From the NCBI GenBank assembly GCA_015179025.1, contig WHUX01000092.1, positions 150,314-214,313 on the forward strand: DNA of 64,000 bases, given 5' to 3'. Position 1 is the stretch's first letter; each line of letters begins with the position of its first letter. Below the pieces are notes generated by a model that saw nothing but the letters and a program-made list of their open reading frames with translations, was not told where the DNA came from and did no database searches. The DNA is from Terfezia claveryi (Eukaryota > Ascomycota > Pezizomycetes > Pezizales > Pezizaceae). Both the position numbers and the translations under genes were made by a program. Positions 48,452 to 61,758 of the stretch are shown piece after piece.

Positions 48452-51444
48452 TTCATGAGTTTATTATCAACCCTGGTATGCCCCACTATTGCAATTTCCT
48501 GGTAATTCCTTGTAATATATAGATTGAGGTAAGATTGACTCATAGCCTCTTGGGAGAAGTCTAAAATATCTGAAGCCTGCCCTGGTCTAGAAGGTAGTCA
48601 CATGAAGGCTGCTGCCCCATAAGCACCAAGTTACTCAGGTAGGCGTGATCATGACAGCTGAAAGGATATGTCCGGATAGCAATTAACCTTAATACTGGCT
48701 GAACATTAAAAAAGAAAACACGCGGTGGTATCTCTCAACTCGCTGCACAGTATTTGGTACTTATTTATTGTGTTGCTTTTATGTTTGTTTGGGGGGAGGG
48801 CGGGGGGCTTGTTGGAGTGTGGATAGCAAGCCCCATATTTTTTTATTCTTACAAAAAAACCAAAGAGCAAAGTACCTATTTATATTACAACGGAACGGAA
48901 CGATTTCAAACACAACGATTTCAAACACTGCTGAAGTAAATAATTCCCAGTATAACCCTTTTTTTTTTATTTTATTTTTTTTATCTGGCAGCCGTGTCAA
49001 ACTTTGACACGCGTCAGTAGGTTGCCTTTTTCATGGTGGGGTAAGTACCATTAGTTCGACGGGACAATGTGCAAGAAAAATCCCGACTCGGGTGGATTTG
49101 GGACTCGGAAATCTACAGATATGTAAAGTACTTGTACTTACACACACAGGTTTCCGGAGCTGTAAGTGTGAGGAGTACATAGTCGCCGAACGCCGAGATT
49201 GTCCCGAGGCCGATGACAGGCTAATGACAGGGGTGGCCGCAACATTGTATTCTGGTGAACATGGTTGGGCCGTGTAGTCATATTTTGAGTAATAAGTAGG
49301 ATTTATGCGCATGGATAGAATGAGCTTATAGAGTTCTCCAGCAGCCACTTTCATCAGGAGCACCGAGTCGATATTCTTCACGTGAAGTTGCTCCTCAACT
49401 GTAGGCCTTGCTTTGGCTCGTTCTTGCAAAAGGGCTGAGTTTCTCTGGCAGGGCAATCACAGAAACTAGTGATGTGGATCATGTTGACGGAGCCAGCACC
49501 TGATAGGATTGTAGGAAGGAAGTACCTATGTACCCTTACCGATACAGTTACTAGGTTCAAATTATAGGTAGCGTAAATTTTATAACCTCTAACCTTCCCC
49601 ACAGAAAAGCAATATTCGGGATGATGTAGGTAGGGGTGGTCCTTGAAACTGCCGCTAACTCCGAGATGACATGATGCCCTGAGATAAAGATGTTGTATTC
49701 ACACCGTATCAATTGCAGGTGCAATATGGTGGGTTACGTAGTTGCCTCAATGGCAGAAGTAGGGCACTGGTTGCGGGTTGTTAGATATGCTGTACGCATG
49801 CTGGATTTGTGTTGGGAACGAGATCTGATCGGTCGGGGGAGGTCACTTATGTGTGTTGATTAGTCTGGCTTCATCGCTTATATTTTTAAAATCATTCTGC
49901 AAGTATTGAAGCCATAATCAGAGCACATGCCCTCCGCAGTAATGTACGCTGCATCGATTGGCTATTGTCCCCTTATGCAAATTGTGTATGCTAAACTGAC
50001 GAAATCTATGTGATAACATTGGGGACTTATCTTCTCGCTCAGAGGCGCCCGTGACCCGGCTCTGGAAAGCATGGTAGAACATCGGGTTAAAAAATGGGCT
50101 TCCGGTACCTATTGGATTTCATTCCTGGTTAATCGTAGTCAGTATGGTGTCGGCGTCATATTTGCAGCGGAACTTTGTATGGAGTGGCATCTAGATGACT
50201 ACAACTTGCGAAAAGCTTTATTCGTGTTATTCCTGGCCAGGTATTCTAGATTCAAACATTATTCTTTCCTGTGAGGTAATAAGCCGGGTCGTCTAAAGCC
50301 ATGCTTTGGCGAGCACAGGTTCAATGATGCCTACAATTAACGTTAAGTCTGTGTCAGAGAGTGGTCATAGTCCACTCTCTGGGCTACCTGGGTACGGAGG
50401 GGTCAGTCAAGAAGCCAATAGCTGTCAGCGCTAGCGAGCATTGGGTGGAGCACTGGGTATATCATTGTAGAGTGGTGAGGGTTGGGTAGACTTGCAGTCT
50501 CGGATCCAGCGCCTGCCGATGGAGACTCGTGTACTCTGTGGGCGTTTGCCATTTTTACATCGCCCTCGTGTCCGTCTGGCTTCGCGCTGTGAGCCTTGGC
50601 ATGCCCCGTGAGGCAAATCACGGAATTTGGTGTGTATCCGCCCCATGAGACACAGCTGGCTCCGCTGTGTCAAAGCCAACTGTGCTTTGCAATAATTATT
50701 ATTGTGTTTTGGACGTTGCCAGCGAGCCTCGGAGTAGGTACCGGTACCGGTGCCTGGGCAGGTATAGTAGGGCCTAAGTAGGGCCCCGTACAGTCCCACA
50801 AAACAGTTTGTGGACCCATCACCTATCTCACTTGCTCTGGTCCTCTTCTCAGCCCAGATTCCCCCCCATTGTCCCTTTCTTGGGGATGCTCGACCCGCAC
50901 GACGGATTCATCGACGGAAGGAATACCGTTAAAGGGTCTCTGGCCCATCTAAGAGGTAGTGCTCCCGTAATCCACACAGTCTGCTCCATAACTTCCTTAC
51001 GCCTTTCTCTGCCAGCAGGAATTTTTGGACATTTCATTAATCACATCCTCTCCCCCAGACTGCTCCTTCAGTTCCCCCGCCCCCCACTCTTTCATAGGCA
51101 ACTGTCCTGTGCTTCCTGGATCAACCGATCAACAACCCCGGCCAGTAGAACACCTTACGCAGCCTGCACCATACACTTGGGAGGCTCCCTGCCTACTCGA
51201 CCTCCCATACCCACACATATATTACCTATTATTACTCCCCTGCTTATACTAGAGTCAGGAGGACGGCGGTGTGTCTTGCGGTCTCGATCGCTTTGAGTTT
51301 TGTACACTAGCTCCTGCAAGGACTGGACCGGATCACATCCGAAGTGCAACGTTTCGACCAATCTTTCAGGCACAGGGGAGAAATAAACACTAAGTTACAT
51401 ACATCAAGCAGGAGAATACGAACCGAGTCCTCTGCTTATAAACA

Positions 51445-53957
51445 ATGACACAAAACACTCCAATTCATAAGCCTCAGGTGGGATCGGGGGAAAAGCAAGA
51501 GACCGGGCCTTTTCCTTCCTTCAAGCTTGACGGCCTAGAGAGTACTGGTCCAGACGGTACCAGGACAACTTTCGCTCAGTCAAAACCATCGTCCTTCAAA
51601 CCCAGCCATATCGAGCAGGAAACCCCCAGCAGCCTTCGAGGTGCATCCGCTGTTGTGGTTACGGGTGCGCCGCATCGACGGGGAATGAGTTTGTTTGAAC
51701 CATTCTCACTTCCACCATCTAGGGTAGGTTAATCACCTCTTATCGTTGCCCAAATCAAATCTATTATTCATTTTCGTTTCTGTTTTGGTTGCTGCAACAA
51801 CCCCGCCGTTTGGTTTCTTTTTATTTGTATCCGCATCGGCGAATCCCATCTGCGTCGGTGTTTCGGGTGGACAGGAACCCTGCATAGGATGATCAAATGA
51901 GAAAAGAAAACCACCCTTGGTTAAAAGCCCACCGTTGACCCATTTTATTTTCTGCAGGCTCCTTCTCACTCTCCTGGACTTCAACCACCTGTAGGCTCAC
52001 AGACGGTATCACCAATGCATTCTCCCCCGCTCACCCCTGCAGCAACTCATGACCGCCTCCAGCTCCAAGCTCGACCGATACGATCGATGGAGATACGGGA
52101 CAAGCTCTCTGCAGCCAGGTCTCATACTGCAGACCCAAGAGCGATGACCCCTCAGCAATCTCCACCGCGTTCGGCAACTGCCATCTCGTTAAAGGACGAA
52201 GGGCTGTACCACTTCACTGCTGCTGGCCAGTCTTCGCGCCCTACTTCACGCCCTACTTCATCCCACAACAAAGCTGCCACGCTAGCGCCGCAACCTCACC
52301 GGCCTAAGCCCTCTTTCCAGATTGGACCCGTGGAATCTATCCCATCTCGCGAAGGAAGTCCTCTAGGTACACCAGTGAACAGATCTCCCACAAATTCAGG
52401 AAGCACAACCCCGTGGTATCCACCTTCACGCCCGTTTACACCAGCCGGGGAAGTCGATGACCCTTATGCCCGAAGCAAGCGTCCCCCACAAAACAAAAAT
52501 CCCCAGGAAATTGAAGCCCGATTCATATTTGGTAGGAATAAGGATGGTACACTCGCTTCCAGCAACGGAGACCAGAAGCCGGAAAAACGTCACTCTCACC
52601 TTTCTTTACACTCTCTAGTAAAGCACAAAGATAGTTTCAGCTCCCTGGCTAGTGTACCGAAGCAGTCATCAATGGCAGAGTTAAAGCGTTTCTTCAGATC
52701 TCAGAAACGGTCAGCATCACCCTCAGGCAGTCTTCGCTCCTCTCGCTCAGGCACCTTTCCTCTGAGTGCACCATTCGGTGACGACCATGGGCTTCAAAAA
52801 CGGTACGGAAAGTTTGGCAGAGTTCTTGGATCAGGAGCCGGTGGTTCTGTACGGCTTATGAAGCGTTCATCGGACGGAGTGACCTTTGCGGTAAAAGAAT
52901 TCAGAGCGAAACACAACTATGAATCAGATAAAGAGTATGCAAAGAAGGTCACAGCCGAATTCTGCATCGGGTCGACATTACATCACGGAAACATTGTTGA
53001 GACACTCGATATTGTGCAAGAGAAAGGGAAATGGTATGAGGTCATGGAGTACTGCCCTTATGATTTATTTGCCACTGTTATGACGGGAAAAATGTCACGG
53101 GAGGAGGTAGGATGTTGTTTCCTCCAGATTCTCAATGGAGTGACATACCTGCATGCGATGGGACTTGCACATCGAGACCTCAAGTTGGATAATGTGGTCA
53201 TTAATGAGCACGGAATACTCAAAATTATCGATTTTGGAAGTGCGAGTGTTTTTCGATACCCTTTTGAGAGTGGTATCGTAGAAGCCTGTGGTACGTTTTT
53301 TTCGCAGACAATATATTGAAATTGTGGGCTAATTTTCCAGGTATCGTGGGCTCCGATCCATATCTGGCTCCTGAGGTTTGTAACGAAATTAAGTACGACC
53401 CTCAGCCAGCCGATATTTGGTCACTTGCAATCATATTCTGCTGCATGTCTCTTCGACGATTCCCTTGGAAGGCGCCCCGTTTATCAGATAAATCTTTCAA
53501 ACTCTTTTGTGCGCGTCCGGATGAGCCCCAACAGATGCAATCACAATTTTCAGCTCTTCCTACCTCTAAGGCTCACCAGCAGAGACCGGGCAGTTCGTCT
53601 AAATCTCATGAAATAATGACGCCGGCACAGGGCGGTCATGGACACTTAGATGAACATGAAAATAATGCACAGAACTTACATCCATCGGTCTCGAGTAGAG
53701 ATGGTGAGTTGAAGGGTCCAATTCGCTTACTCCGACTATTGCCTCGTGAATCTAGAGCCATCATCGGCAGGATGTTGGAGCTTGAACCGAAGAAACGAGC
53801 GACAATCGAAGAGATATGGCAAGATCCATGGGTCAGCTCCAGTCACATCTGCAGACAGGATGAAGATGGCACAGTCCACAAATCCGCCAACCACATGCAT
53901 ACCCTTGAGGGCCAAGTGGGCGGTAGTGCGCACTCTAGCAGAAAAAGCACGAAGTGA
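51445..53957 (+). CDS. Hal4/Sat4-type serine/threonine protein kinase
   Basis: Model: 51445-51723, 51958-53290, 53341-53957, 742 aa. The N-terminal ~375 residues are Ser/Pro-rich and disordered. The kinase domain has Gly-loop [11 protein letters not shown] (about residue 384), AVKEF lysine, catalytic HRDLKLDN (about 497), DFGSAS (about 517) and, across intron 2, [15 protein letters not shown] and [18 protein letters not shown]. The latter two are hallmarks of the fungal Hal4/Hal5/Sat4 group. A ~75-residue Ser/Gln-rich insert sits in the C-lobe before [33 protein letters not shown]. In yeast these kinases stabilise plasma-membrane Trk K+ transporters and other permeases and give salt tolerance; the role here is by family. 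Intron 1 is 234 nt, much longer than its neighbours. The start is the first ATG of the in-frame exon; a further upstream exon cannot be excluded. Confidence 0.87.
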
Positions 53958-56653
53958 GATGGGTTGAATGAGACTACAGTTGATTTAATTCTAAACTTAT
54001 TATAAAGTTTCTTTACGTTTCTGCGGTAATGGTCTCCCAAAATGTTATCTATTTGTGAATTTCAATTCCATTTATTTATTTATTTATTTTTTTTGTGTTA
54101 AGGCAATAGAGTCTTTTAATACAGTGTGGGCTTTTCATAGACGCAGAAGGACGAGGTATGGCAGGCTGAATGGTGGCCACTCAGTCGTACTGGCATACGG
54201 GTTTTCTTACTCTCTGTTTCTCTCCTTTTTCATTGTTGCTTTTTTGCTCAATCGCATTCATCAAGGTGCTTTACGGAAGAAGGGAAGATGGAGTTTTGTA
54301 TTGTTTTTGCCTGGTATTTCGATTGTCTCTTTCAGTGTCTTTCTTTAACTAATTTCTTGCTTTCAGAAGTTCTGCGATTACGCATTCAACTGGTGACCGC
54401 CATCCTGCTTTGCATAACAGGGGTTTAACTAACTGCTTGAGAGGCACTGGTGGGGGAACCGAGTGGCCGTTGCTCGTACAGGAGTGGGCTATTATAAATG
54501 GACTGGGTATGACTGCAATTCTTGTGGTTCTTGATTTTTGATTACTCCTTTTGTATAGTTTCTTGGATATGATGACGGGGAATAGAGTCTGAAATCAAAG
54601 GATGAACCATACTATGTAGATTGAGGCAGGCTTGCGTATGTGTAAAGTGTTAAGAAGCACTCTCGCGATATCTTTGATCGTATGGTGGAGGGGTTCATTT
54701 TACTTGAGATCGATGTCACGTAATCACCCCATGTTTGCCTTGCCTGCACGCGAGGTGCCCTATTGAGGCTCGAGTTCAGGGTAACATGCAACGGTCATTG
54801 GTTCGACCCTCCACACTAAATATTCTTATCTCAGCTCATATGTTTTGGCTGTGTGTGCAGCTATATTCCGCTTTTTTGCAAGTTTGCATAGGGTAACCTT
54901 CTGCAAAAAAATCTGATCTTGTCATACTTGTTGATATTTTCCTACGTATCACTCTAGCTGAAATTCTGCAAAGCTTATATATAGTCCATTATTACTACTA
55001 CTTGGGTCTAGAAACCCCATTACCTAACTGGGCATCATCTCCCGGCACACACACACATGGTGTTATGCCGAGATATTTGGGGAATGTAAGAGCGAAGGTT
55101 ATTACTACGACAGTAGGGAGGAGAAGCTGTTAAATAGTACCATATGTATGACAGTATAAATCAACCCCCCCAACCCTTTCCTCGAAGACCTATGGAATTG
55201 TGATGCAAAGGGCGACATCATGGGCCTCCTTCCTGGCAGCAGAAGGATATATAGTCCGCGCTAATAATTAGCTGATATATTAGGTTGGGGGTAGGGGGGG
55301 AATAAACTAGAGGTGTTTTATCCTTATACTTTATGTAAGTAAGCCCTGAAACCTTGAAACAGCGAAATCTGGGGGCGAAATCTGGGGATGGGAGGGGGTG
55401 TTTTGTTTGGGGGGGTGGTGATCGTGGTTTTCTCGCCATATTTATTTCTCCTACCGGGGACGTCCCCACCCCCACACCACCACCCCCTTCTTTCAGCCAT
55501 GTTCGCAAATTATTTGTGCCTTTGTATCTCTCTGGGGATAATAGGTCTCTTTTTTCTATTTCTAACCATTTACGTGAGGCATCTACTTGCTATTCCGGAT
55601 ATTAGCTATTCCGGAGTCCGGTATTGCAAGGTTTGAGTGTATACATGATGCATATGCAACCGCCCCGGTAGGTACGGAGTACTTATTTTCTTTATTAGAG
55701 GGCATTGTAACTGACCATATCCTTATTAACCTCAAGAACGCAATATATCAATATAATTGATATGCCCATGTATCTTTGGGCTACTCTGTGTTTCATTCAT
55801 ATTGGAACATATCAGGGCCTAACTACAACGATCTTGCAATATCAACAAGTTGATCTGAAGGCTTATATTCTTTTGGGCTACACATATATGTGTTCATAGA
55901 CCACTTGAATAGAAGGATCGTATGAATATATCTGTTATAGGGGTAGCTGGTATTCATTCAAATGAGTGGCAATTTATGTGCAAACTCATCCTCCAGGGGA
56001 GGGGTACTGTGTCAGATTGACTCTTCATTTATTTTCCTTTACTGTTGTTTGATATGATGTAGACTTCTATGTGGGGTATGAGCAGTCGGAATCGTAAGGG
56101 AACCAAACCATAAGTGTTCAGTTTTGGCAATGCCACGTGCTAAGATACCAACCTTTACGGAGTTGTGTCTCCTTGAGAGAGAAGCCGGAGTTCGAGTCCC
56201 TTACTGCTCACCATACACAGGCGTAAAGAACGAAAAAAGAACTCCGTACTCCGTATACTTACTGCTTTCTGCATGGGGTTGCATTGGTGAGCCTCTCTGG
56301 TTCTTGAAACTGGCAACCAAAGCTATTATTGAAACTGGGAACTCGCAATGAATTGGAAATCGGGTTGGGTACCGTCGGTTTACAGTATCGTCTGCATGAG
56401 GGTTATGCTAGGGGGCTACACAAGGCTTTAGTTATGTACTTTACATATTATTGTTCGTACATATCCGTACTTTCCACCTAGGCGTTGTGGCTTTTTCGTT
56501 GGTTGCGACCCCACACCCGCGTGTTCACGTTCGCGAGTCCTCGCTACACGTCCTCCCAGGTTGAAATTCTGCGGGACCTGGCAACGCATCCCAACGTGCA
56601 AAGAACCCACCCCTACACTGGTATTACGGACAAGGACATAGGTCAATCTAATC
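53958..56653. other. Intergenic region between kinase and SMC4 genes, no gene seen
   Basis: 2.7 kb, AT-rich, with a TTTA run (about 54069-54090), TACGGAGTAC-like motifs (55675, 56240) and CCACC/GGGGG stretches near 55380-55490. Open frames are short and featureless. The final few hundred bases must hold the SMC4 promoter. Confidence 0.55.
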
Positions 56654-59600
56654 ATGCCAGCTTCAACTTCACGGCCGTCCCGGCGGGCTGCGACCCTGAA
56701 AAAAAAACTAGTAGACTTCTCAGATAGCGCCTCTGAGGTGGAGGAGGAGGAAGCTGAGTTGGAACCACCGGTTGCGCCTACACCAAAGCGGGGAGGGAGA
56801 AGGGGCGCGAAGGCTGCAGAGGTGGTTAAACTGACACCGACATCGGCTAGGGGGAAGGCCAATCAGAAAGGAAGGAGGACGGGTAAGGCAGCGTCAATGG
56901 AGCCGAAACTGAACGAAGAGGACGAGGAGACACCCGTGAAGGCGCCTTCGAGGCGGGGGAGGAGGACTCCAGTAAAAAAGGCAAAATCACCGACACCGGA
57001 AGAGATTGAGGACGAGGAAAAGGAACAAGAAGTGCAAGATGAGGAGGAGGAGGAATACAAGGTAGAGGATGACAATATGGAGGAGCAGGAGGAAGAAGAA
57101 GCAGAAGAGGAGGAGGAAGAAGTCAAGAAGCCAATCTCACGAAAACGAAAGGCAACCGAGCAAGAAGTAGTTGCACCTTTACAACCCCAACTAGAAACGC
57201 CGGCACGTTCCACACCGCCGATTCGTCAATCCAGACAAACGACACCCATTGCGCAAGTATCAAGAACAGTGCTTCCCCAGGGAACACCAAAGCCCAAATC
57301 GAATATGCGAGCGGCCACAGAGGGTTCTATACCGACATCTGAGAATAAGCGTTCGTTGGAGGCCGCGTTCCCAGAGGGGACAGGAAACACGCCTGACCGT
57401 GGCCGACCAGCGTCTATGGCATTTCCGGAGGGAAGTGGGTATACGCCAAATCATAGGAGGCCTTCGCAGGCTGTGGCTCCACAGTTGGCGAATTTTGCGC
57501 TGGTATCACCGTCTAGGTCAATGTCTATCGGTTCACCGTCGAGGTTGAAGAGGTCGGCTACGCCTCAGGTGTTACAATCAGTTGCTGAACCTCAGAGTCC
57601 GAGTTTATCTCAGCAAATTCCACCGTCAGCTCAGGTTTTAGCAAAGATGCCACAGATGCCACCTTCAAGTCAGCACGTCCCGTACACTCAGGTTGCTACT
57701 CAACTGCAGCCACCGGCAAGTCAGCCGTCACAGCCGGAACCTGATATACCGAGGCAGAGGACGGTTATCACGCACTTGGTGATGACCAATTTCAAGTCAT
57801 ATGCAGGGAGACAGGAAGTTGGACCGTTTCATCCATCATTTTCTTCCGTTGTCGGCCCCAACGGTTCAGGAAAGTCTAATGTCATTGATTCATTACTCTT
57901 TGTTTTTGGTTTCAGAGCAAGTAAGATGAGACAGGGAAAGATATCTGCATTGATACATAATTCAGCGAATCATATGGATTTGCAGTTTTGTGAGGTTGAG
58001 GTTCACTTTCAGGAGGTGATTGACTTGGTATGTACTCCTTTGATATATGCATAACCTGAGACCGATTTCTTACCTGAACAAACGAACAGCCTGGTGGAGC
58101 GCATGAAGTCGTTCCTGACTCAATTCTCATCATCGCCCGTCGTGCTTTCAAGAATAACTCTAGCAAGTATACCATCAATGGCCGAGAATCCAATTTCACT
58201 CAAGTCACCACCCTCCTTCGTGAACGTGGTGTGGATCTTGACCATAAGCGTTTCCTCATTCTCCAAGGTGAAGTCGAGTCGATCGCTCAAATGAAGCCGA
58301 AAGGCAAGGACGAGAACGACGACGGGCTTCTAGAATACCTTGAGGATATCATCGGTACATCGAGATATAAGCAGCCAATTGAGGATAGTGCAACGCAGGT
58401 GGAAACTCTCAATGAGGTGTGCCTTGAAAAAAGCACAAGGGTACAGCATGTTGAGAAGGAAAAGAATTCTTTGGAGGATAAGAAGAATTTAGCATTGGAC
58501 TTCATCAAGAATGAGAATGAGCTGGCGTGTAAACTGGCGACGTTGTATCAAGTGCATATGTTTGAGTGTGCAGATCATATTAATATTACTTCGGAGTTGG
58601 TCACGCAGGTGCAGGCGGAGTTGGATGAGGAGCTGGAGAAGCACAAGGGGAATGAAGAGGGCGTCAAAAAGCTCGAGAAAAGGTATAAGGATATGACTAA
58701 GGAAATTGAGGTAGGTGGCTCCCACTGAAGTTGTGGTTTATGTAGGCTGACATGAAACCCGAGTTTACAGGCGATAGACAGGGACACTACTATTATTGTG
58801 AAAGAACAGGCCAAGTATGACAAGGAGAATGTTAAGCTTCAAGAAAAGAAAAAATTCCTCGTTAGCAAAGAGAAGAAGTTGCAAAAGGCCATTACGACAA
58901 ACAGACTAGGTACTTCTGAGGCTGTTGGCTTGATAGATAAATACCAGAGCGACCTTGAGCGTCTGTCCGCGGAAGTTGCTGCTATGGAAACGAGGCTCCA
59001 AGCTGATGAGGAGGAACTTGAGAGAGTCCGTAATGATTTGAAGGGCAAGACTCAAGTTTTTTCTGATCAGATCACCCAGAAACAGAAGCAGCTGGAACCG
59101 TGGAATGAGAAGATCAATCAGAAGCAATCCACGATTGCGGTTACTCAAAGTGAACTCGATATTCTTCACCAGAAGCAGAACGCGGCTCAAAAATCTATGG
59201 AGGAGTTTCAGGCTAAGATTGAGTTGATCCGGGAGTCTCGTAAGGCGAAGGAATTGGAGCACAAGGAGTGCAGAGCTGAGAAGATTAGGTTAGAGAAGGA
59301 GGTGCAGAAGACTGAAGCGCAACTTGATAAGATCAGCCAGCAAGAAGCCAACCTTAGAAATATCTTATCTGGAGCCAGGCAGAAGGCAGATGAAGCGAGG
59401 GCGTCTCTGGTGGCGTCACAGAACCAAGGGAATGTGTTGGCGGGGTTGATGAGGTTGAAAGAGTCTGGGCGGGTTGACGGGTTCCATAGCAGGTTGGGTA
59501 ACCTTGGCACCATTGATTCAAAGTACGACGTTGCAATCTCCACTGCGTGCCCAGCTTTGGACAATCTTGTTGTTGAGAGCGTGGAAGTTGGGCAACAGTG

Positions 59601-61758
59601 CATTGAGTACTTGAGGAAGAATAATCTGGGCCGAGCAAACTTTATCTGTCTTGACAGGCTACAGCGACGAGATATGAGTCCTATCCAGACCCCCGAAGAT
59701 GTTCCAAGATTGTTCGACCTCATCAAACCCCGGGACATGAAATTTGCACCAGCATTCTACAATAATCTCTATGATACCCTCGTTGCAAAGGATTTGACTC
59801 AGGCAAACAGAATTGCATACGGGGCGAGGAGATGGCGTGTTGTCACGCTAGATGGTCAGTTGATTGACACTTCTGGTACGATGAGTGGTGGCGGTACAAG
59901 GGTTATTAGAGGCAAGATGTCTAGCAAGCAGGTTGCCGAGACGACCAGGGAAGTGGTTACCAAGCTTGAAGCTGATAGGGACGCCCAGGAGAAGAACTTC
60001 CAAGCTTGTTTAGATGAAAAGAGAGCGTTGCAGGAGAAGTTGAGGGAATTGAAGGAGAGGATTCCGGAGTTGGATGTTACAATGTCGAAAATTGAGTTGG
60101 AGGTGCAGAGTGGTGAGAAGCAGATTGCGGACGCGGAGAAGAGGATACAGGAGTTGAGGTACGTATATTTGGAAACTATCACTTACCCTGAACTACGAAT
60201 ACTGATATCGGAGCTAGTGATGAACACAAGGTCTCTGCCGCGGATAAGAATCGCGTTACAGCCCTTGAGAATCAAATCGAGACCCTTAATGCTGAGCTCG
60301 CAAAACTTAGGTCTGAAACTTCCGGCATCGAAGAAGACATAAAGGCCCTCCAGGACAAAATCATGGAAGTCGGTGGTGTACGTCTCCGCTCTCAAAAAGC
60401 TAAAGTAGATGGGCTGCGAGAGCAAATAGAGACCCTCAATGAGCAGCATATGCAAGCCGATATCGCCAAGACAAAGTCTGAGAAGACGAAGGTGAAGGTT
60501 GAAAAGGCATTTACGAATAGTACCGAAGAGCTTGAGAACGTTACACGGGGTATAGAGGGATTGGAGGCGGAGATTAAGGAGCAGGCGAAGGCAGCGGAGG
60601 AGGTTAAGACCAGGGTTGAAGAGGCGCAACACTTTTTGGATGTGAAGAAGGATGAGTTGGTGGTTGTCAAGGAAGAGTTGGATGAGAAGAGGAAGCAGAT
60701 CAATGAGACTAGGGCTGTGGAGATTGAGACGAAGAATAAGCTGGAACAGCATCAAAAGAGTTTGGTGGAGAATCAGAGGAAGATGGCGTCCTGGGAAGAG
60801 AAGATGGAAAAATTGACGATGCATCAGCTTAAGGATTATGGGGTTGCGGTTGGGGAGGGTGAGGAGGAGTTGAGGTTGCCGCAGTTTAGTAGGGATGAGT
60901 TGAGGGATATGGACAAGGAGGTGTTGAAGAAGGAGGTTGCCAATGTGGAGGTGAGGTTGCGGGATGTTAATGTGGATTTGGTGGTGCTGGAGGAATATAG
61001 AAGGAGATTGGAGGAACATACAGCACGAACTATGGATCTGAATAGGGCGGTGGTGGAGAGGGATAATGCGAAGAAGATGTGTGATGACTTGAGGAAGAGG
61101 AGGCTGGAGGAGTTTATGGAGGGGTTTAGTACCATCTCGCTAAGGCTGAAGGAGATGTATCAGATGATTACTATGGGAGGGAATGCAGAGCTGGAGCTGG
61201 TGGATAGTTTGGACCCGTTTTCGGAGGGAATTTTGTTTAGTGTGATGCCCCCGAAGAAGAGTTGGAAGAATATTAGTAACTTGAGTGGTGGTGAGAAGGT
61301 ACGTTTCCCCCCCCAATTTGGAGCTAATGTTTCTGTTTGGTTTACTAATGTGTATAGACCTTGAGTTCCCTCGCGTTGGTGTTTGCGCTTCATCATTATA
61401 AACCGACTCCTCTGTATGTTATGGACGAGATTGATGCAGCCTTGGACTTCCGAAATGTATCGATTGTCGCGTCGTATATTAAGGAGAGGACAAAGAATGC
61501 TCAGTTTATTGTTATTTCTTTGAGGAATAATATGTTTGAGCTAGCCTCGAGGTTAGTCGGGGTGTATAAAGTTAACCATATGGTGTGTCCTATATTCTTG
61601 GCTTACCATGAAGCCGTGAGATGGATGGGGTTGCTAATGGGCATTGGGGTGTACAGACGAAGAGTATTACGATCGAGAATAAGGATTACCTTAATGAAGG
61701 CGCGGGGGATAGGGAGGGGGTGAATAGGCATGCGCCAACGTCGACTGCGGCCAGATAA
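56654..61758 (+). CDS. SMC4: Condensin subunit SMC4
   Basis: Model: 56654-58027, 58090-58710, 58771-60158, 60218-61298, 61358-61582, 61657-61758; 1596 aa. After a ~370-residue acidic, Lys/Glu/Pro-rich leader comes the head: Walker A GPNGSGKSN (about residue 401) in VVGPNGSGKSNVIDSLLFVFGFRASKMRQGK, which identifies SMC4. Next come PGGAHEVVPDS, long coiled coils, and the hinge (about 885-1030) with GRVDGFHSRLGNLG and SGTMSGGGTR. The C-terminal head has the signature LSGGEK (about 1482) and Walker B YVMDEIDAALD (about 1509), then VVGVYKVNHM-like sequence. SMC4 pairs with SMC2 to form the condensin ATPase that compacts chromosomes. Splice phases restore conserved sequence at every junction; the last junction gives KVNHMTKSITIENKDYL. 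Nothing is missing. Confidence 0.96.

Larger units (their letters stand above)
45208..51444. other. 6.2 kb intergenic region with transposon remnant
   Basis: Outside the integrase remnant (about 45550-46430) no coding region is supported. It contains the GC-rich palindrome cluster at 46472-46506, CATA repeats (46514-46530), an A-run near 47668-47682, a C11/CA repeat (48428-48451) and a TAGGTACC inverted repeat (48059-48097). From about 50800 to 51440 the plus strand is CT-rich and is likely the promoter and 5' leader of the Hal4-type kinase gene. Confidence 0.55.

Noticed and set aside
50808..51296. 162-codon plus-strand frame upstream of the kinase gene
   Set aside because: CT-rich leader-like sequence without conserved features, not in a convincing splice relation to the kinase exons.
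54750..54830. T-loop-like GGTTCGACCCTCC suggesting a tRNA
   Set aside because: No A-box, acceptor stem or anticodon arm could be folded around it.
56180..56215. GAGTTCGAGTCCC resembling a tRNA B-box
   Set aside because: The flanking bases do not pair into a T-stem and no upstream tRNA body is visible.
60183..61019. 278-codon minus-strand frame, Leu/His rich
   Set aside because: Shadow of the SMC4 coiled coil (Glu/Lys codons read backwards give Leu/Phe).
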